From IMG/VR virus record IMGVR_UViG_3300021373_001553, positions 1 to 51,077 of that record: DNA of 51,077 bases; one strand, written 5' to 3'. This document shows positions 42,339 through 50,381 of this stretch, one piece after another. The notes beneath the pieces were generated by a model. The model worked only from the letters and a program-made list of their open reading frames with translations. It made no database searches and was not told the origin of the DNA. Each line of letters opens with the position of its first letter. Positions within the stretch are counted from its first letter, which is position 1. This stretch comes from a virus. Position numbers and translations under genes: made by a program.

Positions 42339-44810
42339 CTATTGTGGACCTGCTGCAGGATCTACACGTTTTCCTGCTTCAATGTTTGTTCCTGCAGGTT
42401 CAGTCGTAATACTTGCTACTGGTACAAGATCGCCTGTAATAATCTTACTTGCAAAGCCTTTGCCAAGTCCTATTCGATTTGCAGTTTCTTTACCGCCTTG
42501 ATTTGCATATCCAACAGCTTTACGAAATTGTTCGCCTAATGCAGAATAGTCATAACTAGTCCAAGTTATTGATTTAGATTGTATGTATGCACACGCAATT
42601 CTTACAGCAATTTCTGGATCGTTGACTAAGTCTGGATTTGCAACAATTTCCGGATGACCTGCTTTAGGACCATATGTTTCGTAGTTGCCTTTAAATGTTA
42701 ACTGAATAAGTCCTCTACCACGATACTTGTAACCTTCGTTTTGGGCATTGCCGTAACGATTACCGTAAATAGTATTACCGATAGCTGCTGGTCCGGCTGC
42801 TGCAAGTTCTTGTGCAAATGCGTCTGTTTTAACACGAGTTGGAAATACTCGTCTCAGCGTAGATGCTCTATAATTTAAGTTTTCACTCCTTGGTTTGAAA
42901 CCGCACTCTGCTTGTATTTGTGCCATCGCCATACCAAGTGCTTCAGCATTGCCCGGTGTCTCACCTTCAGCAAGTCTAGCCGGATCTGCTGTTTTTAATG
43001 CGTTTGCAGGGTCTAGTCCAATCTTTTTAATAAGTTCGTTTAAGAAAAACTGTTGTAGTAGTGTAACTTCTACAGGTTTAGCAGGTTGATCGCCAATTGG
43101 TCCTACTTCTCCTGGTACAACAGTTTGTGGTCCATTTATGTTTGCTGCTGTTACTGTTGAGCCTGCTGCTGCACCTGCACTGGTAGTTAAGTCGCTATCG
43201 CTACTTAACAACGGTGTAGATTCTCGTAATGCTGGACTTGGTGAACTGCTTGCTTGTGTAAAGCCAGGAGTAAATGTTCCAGGATCTAAATGCTCGTGAC
43301 CTAACCAAGGTTCGTGTACTGGAACACGTACAGGCCAAAGTGCTGGTACTGCAACATCTGCTTGGGCCGCATTTCCTGCGGTTGCTGCTTCAGTTGCTGC
43401 TGGACCGTTCATATGAATTTCAGTAGCCGTCTCGTTATGGTTTCCACCACTAAGAATATCTGTATTTCCGCCTGCTGTAAGATAATTATATCCTCCAGTG
43501 TTTAAATCTAAATTTGCTTGTGTATCTTTTCTATCACCTTTAGTATTAATATCTAGTGTTGCGTTATTTGTAATAGTATGAGCACCAGTTACAATTAGAT
43601 CTCCGGTAGCGCCAACAAATATCTTCTGTGACGCTCCAACATAATGATTTTCATCAGCACCAATTTCTATATTGTGGTTTCCGCCAACTTTATAATCGCT
43701 GTTATTACCGACAGTAAGTTTGTAATCTCTACCTGCATTATAGTTAATATCACGTGCCGCAGTCATATTAATATCTCTATCAGCACTTATATTAAGATCG
43801 TTTTGAGTCCTAATACTAACACTGTCTTGTGCATAGATATCAATTTTGCCATTGGCTGTCATTTCTATCCAAGTACTACCTGTTGCATTGCCAATGTAAA
43901 TTAAGTCTTCTGAATTGTGTAAAAGAATTTGATGTCCTGTACGTGTTCTAATTCTAAAAGATTCGCCTTTAGGCAATGTCTTAATACCTGTGGTTGCTTG
44001 AGGGTCAGCAACTAAATCAGTATATAACATTGCGTCTTGTCCGGCAAAACTATTTCTTAAAAAGCGTTCGTCGCCGTCATCCATAACAATACTAGAACCA
44101 CCTAATATACTTGTAAATGTTTGTGTACTATATTCTTTTGGACCAACTTGGCTTTTAGGTGCACCGTCTCTTTTGTCTCGAGGTCCAGGTGTACTAATAC
44201 CAAATACACTACTAGGTAAGTTTCGTCTACTAGTACTATTAGCAGGGCCTCTAATATCGTCATCTACTAGACCTTGTCTTCCAAGTATAGTATAAAAGTC
44301 GTTGTTAACAGGTTTAATGTATTTCGAAGGATCATTTCCAACACCAGTCGAAAGTCGTTTATTATATTCTCCTGTAGGGAGTTTTTTAGAACTGTCAGTG
44401 TTGTTGTATATCGTGCCTGCCCACGGATCTGGTGTCATATGGTTTTGATATACATCCGGAACACATCCTATCCAATATCCTCTTGCTATGTTACCTTCTG
44501 CAAACATAACAAGTACTTTTGTTCCTACACTAGGAGGTACTGCCCAAAATCCGTAGCTTTTTTGAGTTCCTTGAAAATCGTCTTTAGATGTGGTTCCATC
44601 AATTGGTGTTACTCCAGCAAACGGACTCATATATTGCACTGTAACAATTTGACCCGATCTTTCAGGTTGATTGCCTGCTGTACTATTTTTTAATAGTTCA
44701 ACTTGTATTGCACCCATTCTTTTTGGATCGAGTAGAGATACAACCAATGCTTCATACGGCCCTGGATTAATTACTAACGTTTTTCTTGCTGAACGTCCGT
44801 CAATTGCCAT
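42339..44810 (-). CDS. 5: Baseplate hub/spike gp5 with C-terminal GH19 glycosidase, 823 aa
   Basis: Three parts are visible. The N-terminus (1-110) is the gp5 OB-fold type (Y-E-A-L-V-V-S-L-L-D-P-K-R-M-G-A-I-Q-V; Y-G-F-W-A-V-P-P-S-V-G-T-K-V-L-V-M-F). Residues about 300-480 form a spike beta-helix with short repeats (I-S-A-D-R-D-I-N-M-T-A-A-R-D-I-N). The C-terminal 570-785 is a GH19 chitinase/lysozyme-type domain: A-Q-I-Q-A-E635-C-G-F, S-E643-N-L-N-Y, N-T-I-Y-G-N-R-Y-G-N, Y-R-G-R-G-L-I-Q-L-T. T4 gp5 carries its lysozyme in the middle; here the muralytic domain is a different fold placed last. It should cut peptidoglycan during tail penetration. Start coupled by TAATG to the upstream gene's end. 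Confidence 0.9.
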   Translation of the reverse strand: MAIDGRSARKTLVINPGPYEALVVSLLDPKRMGAIQVELLKNSTAGNQPERSGQIVTVQYMSPFAGVTPIDGTTSKDDFQGTQKSYGFWAVPPSVGTKVLVMFAEGNIARGYWIGCVPDVYQNHMTPDPWAGTIYNNTDSSKKLPTGEYNKRLSTGVGNDPSKYIKPVNNDFYTILGRQGLVDDDIRGPANSTSRRNLPSSVFGISTPGPRDKRDGAPKSQVGPKEYSTQTFTSILGGSSIVMDDGDERFLRNSFAGQDAMLYTDLVADPQATTGIKTLPKGESFRIRTRTGHQILLHNSEDLIYIGNATGSTWIEMTANGKIDIYAQDSVSIRTQNDLNISADRDINMTAARDINYNAGRDYKLTVGNNSDYKVGGNHNIEIGADENHYVGASQKIFVGATGDLIVTGAHTITNNATLDINTKGDRKDTQANLDLNTGGYNYLTAGGNTDILSGGNHNETATEIHMNGPAATEAATAGNAAQADVAVPALWPVRVPVHEPWLGHEHLDPGTFTPGFTQASSSPSPALRESTPLLSSDSDLTTSAGAAAGSTVTAANINGPQTVVPGEVGPIGDQPAKPVEVTLLQQFFLNELIKKIGLDPANALKTADPARLAEGETPGNAEALGMAMAQIQAECGFKPRSENLNYRASTLRRVFPTRVKTDAFAQELAAAGPAAIGNTIYGNRYGNAQNEGYKYRGRGLIQLTFKGNYETYGPKAGHPEIVANPDLVNDPEIAVRIACAYIQSKSITWTSYDYSALGEQFRKAVGYANQGGKETANRIGLGKGFASKIITGDLVPVASITTEPAGTNIEAGKRVDPAAGPQ

Positions 44811-47254
44811 TATACAGCGGTGCTCCCTGTATTGTTTTTAATTTGTTCTTTACCAGGATCGTTATTTTCTGACGATTCTACTGCACCTGGATCACTAGTT
44901 TGTCCAGTAATTGGTGAGTCATCTTGTTTTGGTCTTCTATTCATACTTAACACCTGTGTAAATTTTCCGCCACTAAAACTGTTTTCAACAGTGTTTACTT
45001 TATATAAGCCACTAAATGCCTTTACAGGAATAGTGTCTTGTGGGAATATCATTGATCCTTTTTCACCGTCATAATCAATAGGTGTACGGAAATTAACATT
45101 CACTTCAACTTCGCTTCTTTGATAATCCATTGACCCATCAGCTGTGTACGCTTTTGCTGCAACCGGTGAACTATAATTTCCAACTCCACTATCTGCTAGG
45201 TAGTAAGGATCTCCAAGAACCGTAAGATCCATAACAATCATATCAACGTTGTTATTTACTATTGCTTCATTAAACATTCTAGCAACCTGAACTGCTGGAG
45301 AATCCATTGTTGATCCTCCTCCTTTACCTGTGCCGTTAGCATCTCCTACATCGGCTACATTAGGATTAGAAAATCCACTACCTTCAGAATTTCCTTCAGA
45401 TGCATTATAAGATTCTTCAGTAGACCCATTTGATCCGTTTTTTGCTTGAAGTCTAGAATCACCACTACCGTTTATATTTGTGTTTAATGCTTTGTAAAAT
45501 GCATTATTAAAATTAATTTCAAAGTCAAGTATGTCGTCGTTCTTTCCTGTATAGATATAATCATATGTTTTAGCTGCTTGCTGTTTACGTTTTTCAATAC
45601 CAACTGATGGTTGCGAAGCATTATTAAAAACTGATGAGTGAACTTTGTAAGGAACAACAGCATAAACGTATACCTTTGGATTTTCGCCACTTACGCTTCT
45701 TACTTGTTCATCAGGTACTAAAAATGTTTGAGTATGAATTCTGAACCAGTTTATCATTCCGTCTGAATCTGGAGTAAATTCTGTTGCGGCTGCTTTACCA
45801 TAAGAGCTTAAAATAACTATTTCTTCAATAATTTGTTCAACACTAGTACCTAGCGGAAATGTAAATTCTCTAAAATCATTTGAAATTGTAACTTTTTCAG
45901 AAACATATACATCTTTTTCGTTTTTTGTGTATGCTTCGATACCAAACGGAGTATTGCCGCCTTCAACCATTGACTTTGCAATAGTTCCCTTGCCAATTGG
46001 ATTAGATAATTCAGAACTTTCTGCAATTCTTCTAACAGCCGAAGCTACATTATTATTGGTTATATACAATTCTTTATACTGATCAAAAGCAGTTTGTACT
46101 TCTTCTTGCCCAGCTTTCGGAAGCTCGTTATAATTTTGTAAACCTTGGGACTTTCTATAAAATTCTTCTACGGTCATTGCTGCATTGTCACTGGTGCCAC
46201 TATCAGTCTGAGAGTCTAATCCTAAACTAGATGTTAGTTCTTTTGGAAACATAATAACATATTCATCTTTGTTTATCGGAGCAGTCTCTCCTTCAGCTTT
46301 TTCTCTTATGCGTTTGTTCATAACAGCAGTTAAACTATTTGGACCTTTTTGTAATAGTTCAAGCACACTATCGCCACTAATTTTTACATCACTTTTAGTA
46401 TGCTGTGCAATATTACTTAACGCACTTTCGTTAAATGCGTGTGCTGAAATATTATATGCCGATCCTCCAGCATTTACATCAAAATCCATTTTATTAATTT
46501 TTATTGGAAATACTCGTCTACCTAATGCTCCTACACTGTGTGGGTTTCCGTTATCATCAAATCCTTTAAAATCAATAATAAGAGCATACGGTGCTTTTAA
46601 GTAATCAGCGTGTCCTGCATCTAGAGCTGCAATCATTAATGTTTGTAGAAATAATCCCATACTGTATGGTTCGTGAACTACAAAACTAAAAGTAGTAGCA
46701 TTAGATGTTCTAGTTGCTGTTGTTGGAGCCATAACTGAATTCATCTTTAGCTCATCGATAAAATATTCTAATTGTGCGTTTGATGTTTCGTATGCTGTTA
46801 GTGCTTTTCCTGGAGCTCCGCCGCCTGAACGCAATACTGTTACTTGCGGTGCTTTGACACGATATGTAGTGTTAGGAAAATTTAATTCATTAACAGTTAA
46901 ACAAGCAAGGGTTATGTTATAGTTATATGAGGCATACTTTTTTAATACATTGTCAGTAGAACCTAAAACTAAATTTGGATTTAATGCTGTCTGCGTTATT
47001 ACTTCAGCTTGCTGTTCAAACGATGGCGTTGACAGCCCTATTTTATTAGCAACATCTATTGTTGACCCAGAAAATATATCTTCAACACTATCTTTAAAAC
47101 TTTCAATAACTTTAATGCCGCTGTTAAGAGCACTAGATCCCTGTCGAACTAAGTTTTCAGCTTGTGCAGACGGATCTGATAGTAGATCATCTCCAACGCC
47201 TTTAGCACGTTCAAGGCTTTTCTGGACTATTTTTGTCGCTCTAGGGATTGCCAT
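44810..47254 (-). CDS. Baseplate hub-region structural protein (gp27-like candidate), 814 aa
   Basis: The gene lies between gp53 and gp5. The first third contains Y-N-Y-N-I-T-L-A-C-L-T-V and H-E-P-Y-S-M-G-L-F-L-Q-T-L (near 199-211). The C-terminal region (about 640-790) contains V-D-M-I-V-M-D-L-T-V-L-G-D-P-Y-Y-L, then G-L-Y-K-V-N-T-V-E-N-S-F-S-G-G-K-F-T-Q. That last pattern (Y-x-V-x-x-V-x-N-x-F-x-x-G-x-F-x-Q) is typical of hub proteins of contractile tails, the gp27/gpD type, which hold the spike. T4 gp27 is only 391 aa, so this is a larger version or a fusion. A Ser/Gly/Asn-rich linker occurs near 590-640. The hub call is inferred from position and the C-terminal pattern. Confidence 0.55.
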   Translation of the reverse strand: MAIPRATKIVQKSLERAKGVGDDLLSDPSAQAENLVRQGSSALNSGIKVIESFKDSVEDIFSGSTIDVANKIGLSTPSFEQQAEVITQTALNPNLVLGSTDNVLKKYASYNYNITLACLTVNELNFPNTTYRVKAPQVTVLRSGGGAPGKALTAYETSNAQLEYFIDELKMNSVMAPTTATRTSNATTFSFVVHEPYSMGLFLQTLMIAALDAGHADYLKAPYALIIDFKGFDDNGNPHSVGALGRRVFPIKINKMDFDVNAGGSAYNISAHAFNESALSNIAQHTKSDVKISGDSVLELLQKGPNSLTAVMNKRIREKAEGETAPINKDEYVIMFPKELTSSLGLDSQTDSGTSDNAAMTVEEFYRKSQGLQNYNELPKAGQEEVQTAFDQYKELYITNNNVASAVRRIAESSELSNPIGKGTIAKSMVEGGNTPFGIEAYTKNEKDVYVSEKVTISNDFREFTFPLGTSVEQIIEEIVILSSYGKAAATEFTPDSDGMINWFRIHTQTFLVPDEQVRSVSGENPKVYVYAVVPYKVHSSVFNNASQPSVGIEKRKQQAAKTYDYIYTGKNDDILDFEINFNNAFYKALNTNINGSGDSRLQAKNGSNGSTEESYNASEGNSEGSGFSNPNVADVGDANGTGKGGGSTMDSPAVQVARMFNEAIVNNNVDMIVMDLTVLGDPYYLADSGVGNYSSPVAAKAYTADGSMDYQRSEVEVNVNFRTPIDYDGEKGSMIFPQDTIPVKAFSGLYKVNTVENSFSGGKFTQVLSMNRRPKQDDSPITGQTSDPGAVESSENNDPGKEQIKNNTGSTAV

Positions 47255-47255
47255 T

Positions 47256-47555
47256 TTAATATCCTAAAAATTTTTGTAATTGATCTTGTTTTGGCAAATA
47301 TATTTTTATACCAGCAACTAAATCAAACACAGGGTCTTTTAATACATCCATATTTCGTTGTGCAAAAACCCACCAAAGTTTTGATGTTCCGTATACCGAA
47401 TAAGCTAACAAATCAGGTCTATGTGTAAATTGTGGCTGTACTTCATACAAAACATCGTCATCTTGTTTAGGTACTGGTCTAATTGTTAATACATCTAAAT
47501 ATTGATTATTTTGAATTTTAGTTCTTCCCCAAGGGCTTTGCGACGAATATGACAT
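47256..47555 (-). CDS. 53: Baseplate wedge protein gp53, 99 aa
   Basis: F-T-H-R-P-D-L-L-A-Y-S-V-Y-G-T-S-K-L-W-W-V (44-64) followed by F-A-Q-R-N-M-D and I-K-I-Y-L-P is the conserved core of gp53-like wedge proteins in marine T4-like phages, which resembles a LysM-like fold. It is shorter than T4 gp53 (196 aa), as in other marine relatives. In the baseplate it joins wedges to each other and to the hub. The start overlaps the upstream stop as TAATG, and the next gene follows one base after its end. Confidence 0.88.
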   Translation of the reverse strand: MSYSSQSPWGRTKIQNNQYLDVLTIRPVPKQDDDVLYEVQPQFTHRPDLLAYSVYGTSKLWWVFAQRNMDVLKDPVFDLVAGIKIYLPKQDQLQKFLGY

Positions 47556-48403
47556 TAAATAAATCCTCCGCCGTTGCCGCCACTACCTAAATAGTCGCCT
47601 TTAACAAAAGAATTTAAACTAAACTGTGACACTTTTGCTCTTGAGAATACCGGAGTAACTGTAACAGAAACTTGGCTCTGTGCCGGTGCCCAACCAACTA
47701 ATCCTTTTGGATCGCTAGTTGTAACATTAATTCCTACATCGCCTTCAACTTGTGTTTTAATATAATCAACATCTGCAGGTAAGTCAACAGTAAAGTTTCT
47801 AATTGCAACAGGCACTTTAGGAAATACAAAGTCTCCGTAACCAGATAATTTTACGACAGGTGGCGGAGATCCTGAATTGTCGTCTGTTCCATAGTTCATT
47901 TTTGTTATACTTCTCAAATAATGCACCATTGCTGTCCAATATTGTGCATCGCGGGCATTTTCGCAGAAAAAGTCTCCAGTAATAACAATATCTTCAATTT
48001 GGCTGTTCTGATATTGTGGGAAAGGATAATTACTATGTACAGGCTGCAATGCATCATAGTTAGCCGTATGTTGAACTAATATTGTAGGAGTATAAGGGAA
48101 AACTAATCCGTTAGTTTCTATTAAAGGATCAAAAATCGCACCAGCATCTTTTCCAACAAAATTCGGCGGTAAACTTAACTTAACACGCCAGTCGTTACTA
48201 CCACTAGGCTCTCTAGCAATTGTCTGTGTTTTTAATGCAGGCATTGAACTAGGACCATTTAGTAAGGCTTTTAATAATCCTCCAGCAGGACCTATAGAGT
48301 CAAGTGCAGAGTTAGCAAGTTTATTTCCTAAACCTTTAGCTGTATTTTCAACAGACTGTTGGAGGTTTTTTACGTTTGATTGTATTATTTTGTTTAATGC
48401 CAT
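47555..48403 (-). CDS. 48: Baseplate tail-tube cap/initiator protein (gp48 or gp54 type), 282 aa
   Basis: The region L-S-L-P-P-N-F-V-G (75-83), L-V-F-P-Y-T-P-T-I (99-107), H-S-N-Y-P-F-P-Q-Y-Q-N-S-Q (123-135), and Q-Y-W-T-A-M-V-H-Y-L-R-S followed by K-M-N-Y-G matches the tube-like baseplate protein of marine T4-like phages, which sits on the hub and starts tail-tube assembly. T4 has two such related proteins (gp48 and gp54), and I cannot separate them from sequence alone; gp48 is preferred from annotations I recall. It is the first gene of the - strand block, with GGAG nine bases ahead and a late-type promoter at 48423-48430. Confidence 0.65.
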   Translation of the reverse strand: MALNKIIQSNVKNLQQSVENTAKGLGNKLANSALDSIGPAGGLLKALLNGPSSMPALKTQTIAREPSGSNDWRVKLSLPPNFVGKDAGAIFDPLIETNGLVFPYTPTILVQHTANYDALQPVHSNYPFPQYQNSQIEDIVITGDFFCENARDAQYWTAMVHYLRSITKMNYGTDDNSGSPPPVVKLSGYGDFVFPKVPVAIRNFTVDLPADVDYIKTQVEGDVGINVTTSDPKGLVGWAPAQSQVSVTVTPVFSRAKVSQFSLNSFVKGDYLGSGGNGGGFI

Positions 48404-48422
48404 TTTGGTAATCTCCTATAAG

Positions 48423-48430
48423 TATTTAGT
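48423..48430 (-). promoter_or_regulatory. T4-late-type promoter candidate opening the structural block
   Basis: On the - strand this reads ACTAAATA followed by CTT, 19 bases before the start at 48403. It abuts, on the opposite strand, the -35 box of the gp55 promoter. Confidence 0.5.
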
Positions 48431-48458
48431 TGACAGAATTATATACGTAGTTTATAAT
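48430..48458 (+). promoter_or_regulatory. Consensus sigma70-type promoter ahead of gp55
   Basis: TTGACA (48430-48435) and TATAAT (48453-48458) with a 17-base spacer. Transcription should start near 48465, 17 bases before the gp55 ATG, whose GGAG lies at 48472-48475. Confidence 0.88.
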
Positions 48459-48481
48459 AGAGTAATAACCTGGAGAAATAT

Positions 48482-49318
48482 ATGCGTAGAGTAAATTATC
48501 TTAATAATAAAGATATGTTAAAAGAGATACACAAGTCAAAAACTAATTTTTGTAGTTTTATAGAGCCCGAATACAGTCAATATGATATAATTTTATTAGA
48601 TATTGACAAAATTAACATAAGGACTATTGCAGAAGCTAAAAGAAATAAAGCAAAAAGACTAACATTAGCTGATTTTGAAGCCCGGAAAGCTGCCGGTGAG
48701 AAAGTTAAACAGGCTGAGTGCGAAGTTGATTACAAGAAAATAACAAAAGAAGAATTAATCTTTCGTATTATGACTTTTGATCATATTCCTGAAGAACCTG
48801 GACGTAAAAAGAATCCTAAAACAGTAGCAGACACAAAAGTAAAACTAAATTTTCCACCATTCCAACATTACAAGTTTAACGACGACGGTGAACTAGTGTT
48901 AGTTGGAAAGAGTCACTGGGAAGGTGGTATGGAAAACGGAAACTTTAGTATGAGACACGCTAAAGCAACAGACGAGCTTGCTCGAATGTGGATTAAATTA
49001 TGTGAAAGATATGCAACAAGGGGGAATGTACGTGGATATACATACAATGACGAAATGCGAGGACAGGCAATCTTACAATTATCACAAATTGGTCTACAGT
49101 TTGATGAATCAAAGTCCAACAATCCATTCGCTTATTACACAGCCGCCGTTACCAATTCGTTTGTCAGAGTTATTAACCTCGAAAAACGAAATCAAAACAT
49201 TAGAGACGACATACTCGAAATGAATGATATGAACCCTAGTTACACTAGGCAGCATAATGCTGAATGGGATGCCGCTATGAAAAGAGAGCAAGCTGAAAAA
49301 GCTGCCAAAAATACTTGA
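48482..49318 (+). CDS. 55: Late-transcription sigma factor gp55 with long N-terminal extension, 278 aa
   Basis: Residues about 150-265 carry the gp55 signature of marine T4-like phages: G-Y-T-Y-N-D-E-M-R-G-Q-A-I-L-Q-L-S (186-202), F-D-E-S-K-S-N-N-P-F-A-Y-Y (207-219), then V-T-N-S-F-V-R-V-I-N and R-N-Q-N-I-R-D-D. This part is a minimal sigma region 2 that reads the late -10 motif with host core polymerase. The first 130 residues are additional compared with T4 gp55 (185 aa in all) and are charged, with no motif I know. Its own sigma70 promoter suggests early or middle expression. The gene's stop (49316-49318) overlaps the -35 box of the gp47 promoter. Confidence 0.9.
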   Translation: MRRVNYLNNKDMLKEIHKSKTNFCSFIEPEYSQYDIILLDIDKINIRTIAEAKRNKAKRLTLADFEARKAAGEKVKQAECEVDYKKITKEELIFRIMTFDHIPEEPGRKKNPKTVADTKVKLNFPPFQHYKFNDDGELVLVGKSHWEGGMENGNFSMRHAKATDELARMWIKLCERYATRGNVRGYTYNDEMRGQAILQLSQIGLQFDESKSNNPFAYYTAAVTNSFVRVINLEKRNQNIRDDILEMNDMNPSYTRQHNAEWDAAMKREQAEKAAKNT

Positions 49319-49343
49319 CTTTAAGATATAAAGATAGTATTAT
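49315..49343 (+). promoter_or_regulatory. Sigma70-type promoter ahead of gp47
   Basis: TTGACT (49315-49320) and TATTAT (49338-49343) with a 17-base spacer, each one base off consensus. The -35 box overlaps the gp55 stop codon. The start would be near 49350, followed by GGAG and the GTG at 49371. Confidence 0.7.
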
Positions 49344-49370
49344 ATTGTTGTATATTATGGAGAACTTAAC

Positions 49371-50381
49371 GTGTTTAAGAAAGCAGCCGTCTTTACAGAC
49401 ATCCACTTTGGATTAAAAGGCAATTCAAAAGTACACAACCAAGACTGTGAAGATTTTATAGATTGGTTTATTGAGCAAGCAAAAGCTAACGGTTGTGAAA
49501 CTGGTATCTTCTGCGGCGATTGGCATCACAACAGAAATAGTTTGAATCTTACTACTATGGATGCTACAATTCGTAGTATGGAAAAACTTGGAAAAGCGTT
49601 TGATCAGTTTTTCTTCTTTGATGGTAATCACGACTTGTACTACAAAGACAAACGTGATGTAAACTCTACTGCATTTGCAAAACATATTCCAGGTATTACA
49701 TTTGTAGACGAAATTACTACAATTGAAGATGTAACTATTGTGCCTTGGCTTGTTGGCGACGAGTGGAAAAAACTTAAAAAATTAAAAAGCAAATATGTGT
49801 TTGGTCATTTCGAACTTCCTACATTCTATATGAATGCTATGGTACAGATGCCTGATCACGGAGAGCTTAGAGCAGAAGATTTTGCTAATCAATCGTATGT
49901 GTTTAGTGGACATTTTCATAAACGTCAACAGCAGGGTGTTGTTCATTATATAGGTAATGCATTTCCTCATAATTACGCAGATGCGTGGGACGATGATAGA
50001 GGTATGATGATACTTGACCGTGAAAATAACAAAGAGCCCGAGTATCTTAACTGGCCAGATTGTCCAAAATATCGTACAATTAAACTTAGCAAGTTAATAG
50101 ACGATGCCGATTCTTTTATTAAACCTAATATGTACTTGCGTGTTAACTTAGACTTGCCAATCAGCTACGAAGAAGCAAGTTTTATTAAAGAAACATTTAT
50201 TAACCAATATAAATGTCGTGAAATCAGTTTGATTCCACAAAAACAATTAGAAGAAATTAGTACACAACTAGATATACAACAATTTGAAAGTGTCGATCAA
50301 ATTGTTGCCGGCGAAATTGCTGCAATCGACTCAGACAACTTTAATAAAAAGATGCTAATGGATATTTACAACGAACTATGA
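49371..50381 (+). CDS. 47: Recombination nuclease subunit gp47 (Mre11/SbcD-like), 336 aa
   Basis: A calcineurin-type phosphoesterase with the Mre11 metal-binding motifs: F-T-D10-I-H12-F-G, F-C-G49-D50-W-H-H, D-G-N86-H87-D88, Y-V-F-G-H-F-E and F-S-G-H-F-H. With gp46 it processes DNA ends for recombination-dependent replication and host DNA degradation. Length matches T4 gp47 (339 aa). The start is GTG at 49371 with GGAG eight bases ahead, giving M-F-K-K-A-A-V-F-T-D. Its stop overlaps the gp46 start in ATGA, the coupling expected for two subunits of one complex. Confidence 0.95.
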   Translation: MFKKAAVFTDIHFGLKGNSKVHNQDCEDFIDWFIEQAKANGCETGIFCGDWHHNRNSLNLTTMDATIRSMEKLGKAFDQFFFFDGNHDLYYKDKRDVNSTAFAKHIPGITFVDEITTIEDVTIVPWLVGDEWKKLKKLKSKYVFGHFELPTFYMNAMVQMPDHGELRAEDFANQSYVFSGHFHKRQQQGVVHYIGNAFPHNYADAWDDDRGMMILDRENNKEPEYLNWPDCPKYRTIKLSKLIDDADSFIKPNMYLRVNLDLPISYEEASFIKETFINQYKCREISLIPQKQLEEISTQLDIQQFESVDQIVAGEIAAIDSDNFNKKMLMDIYNEL

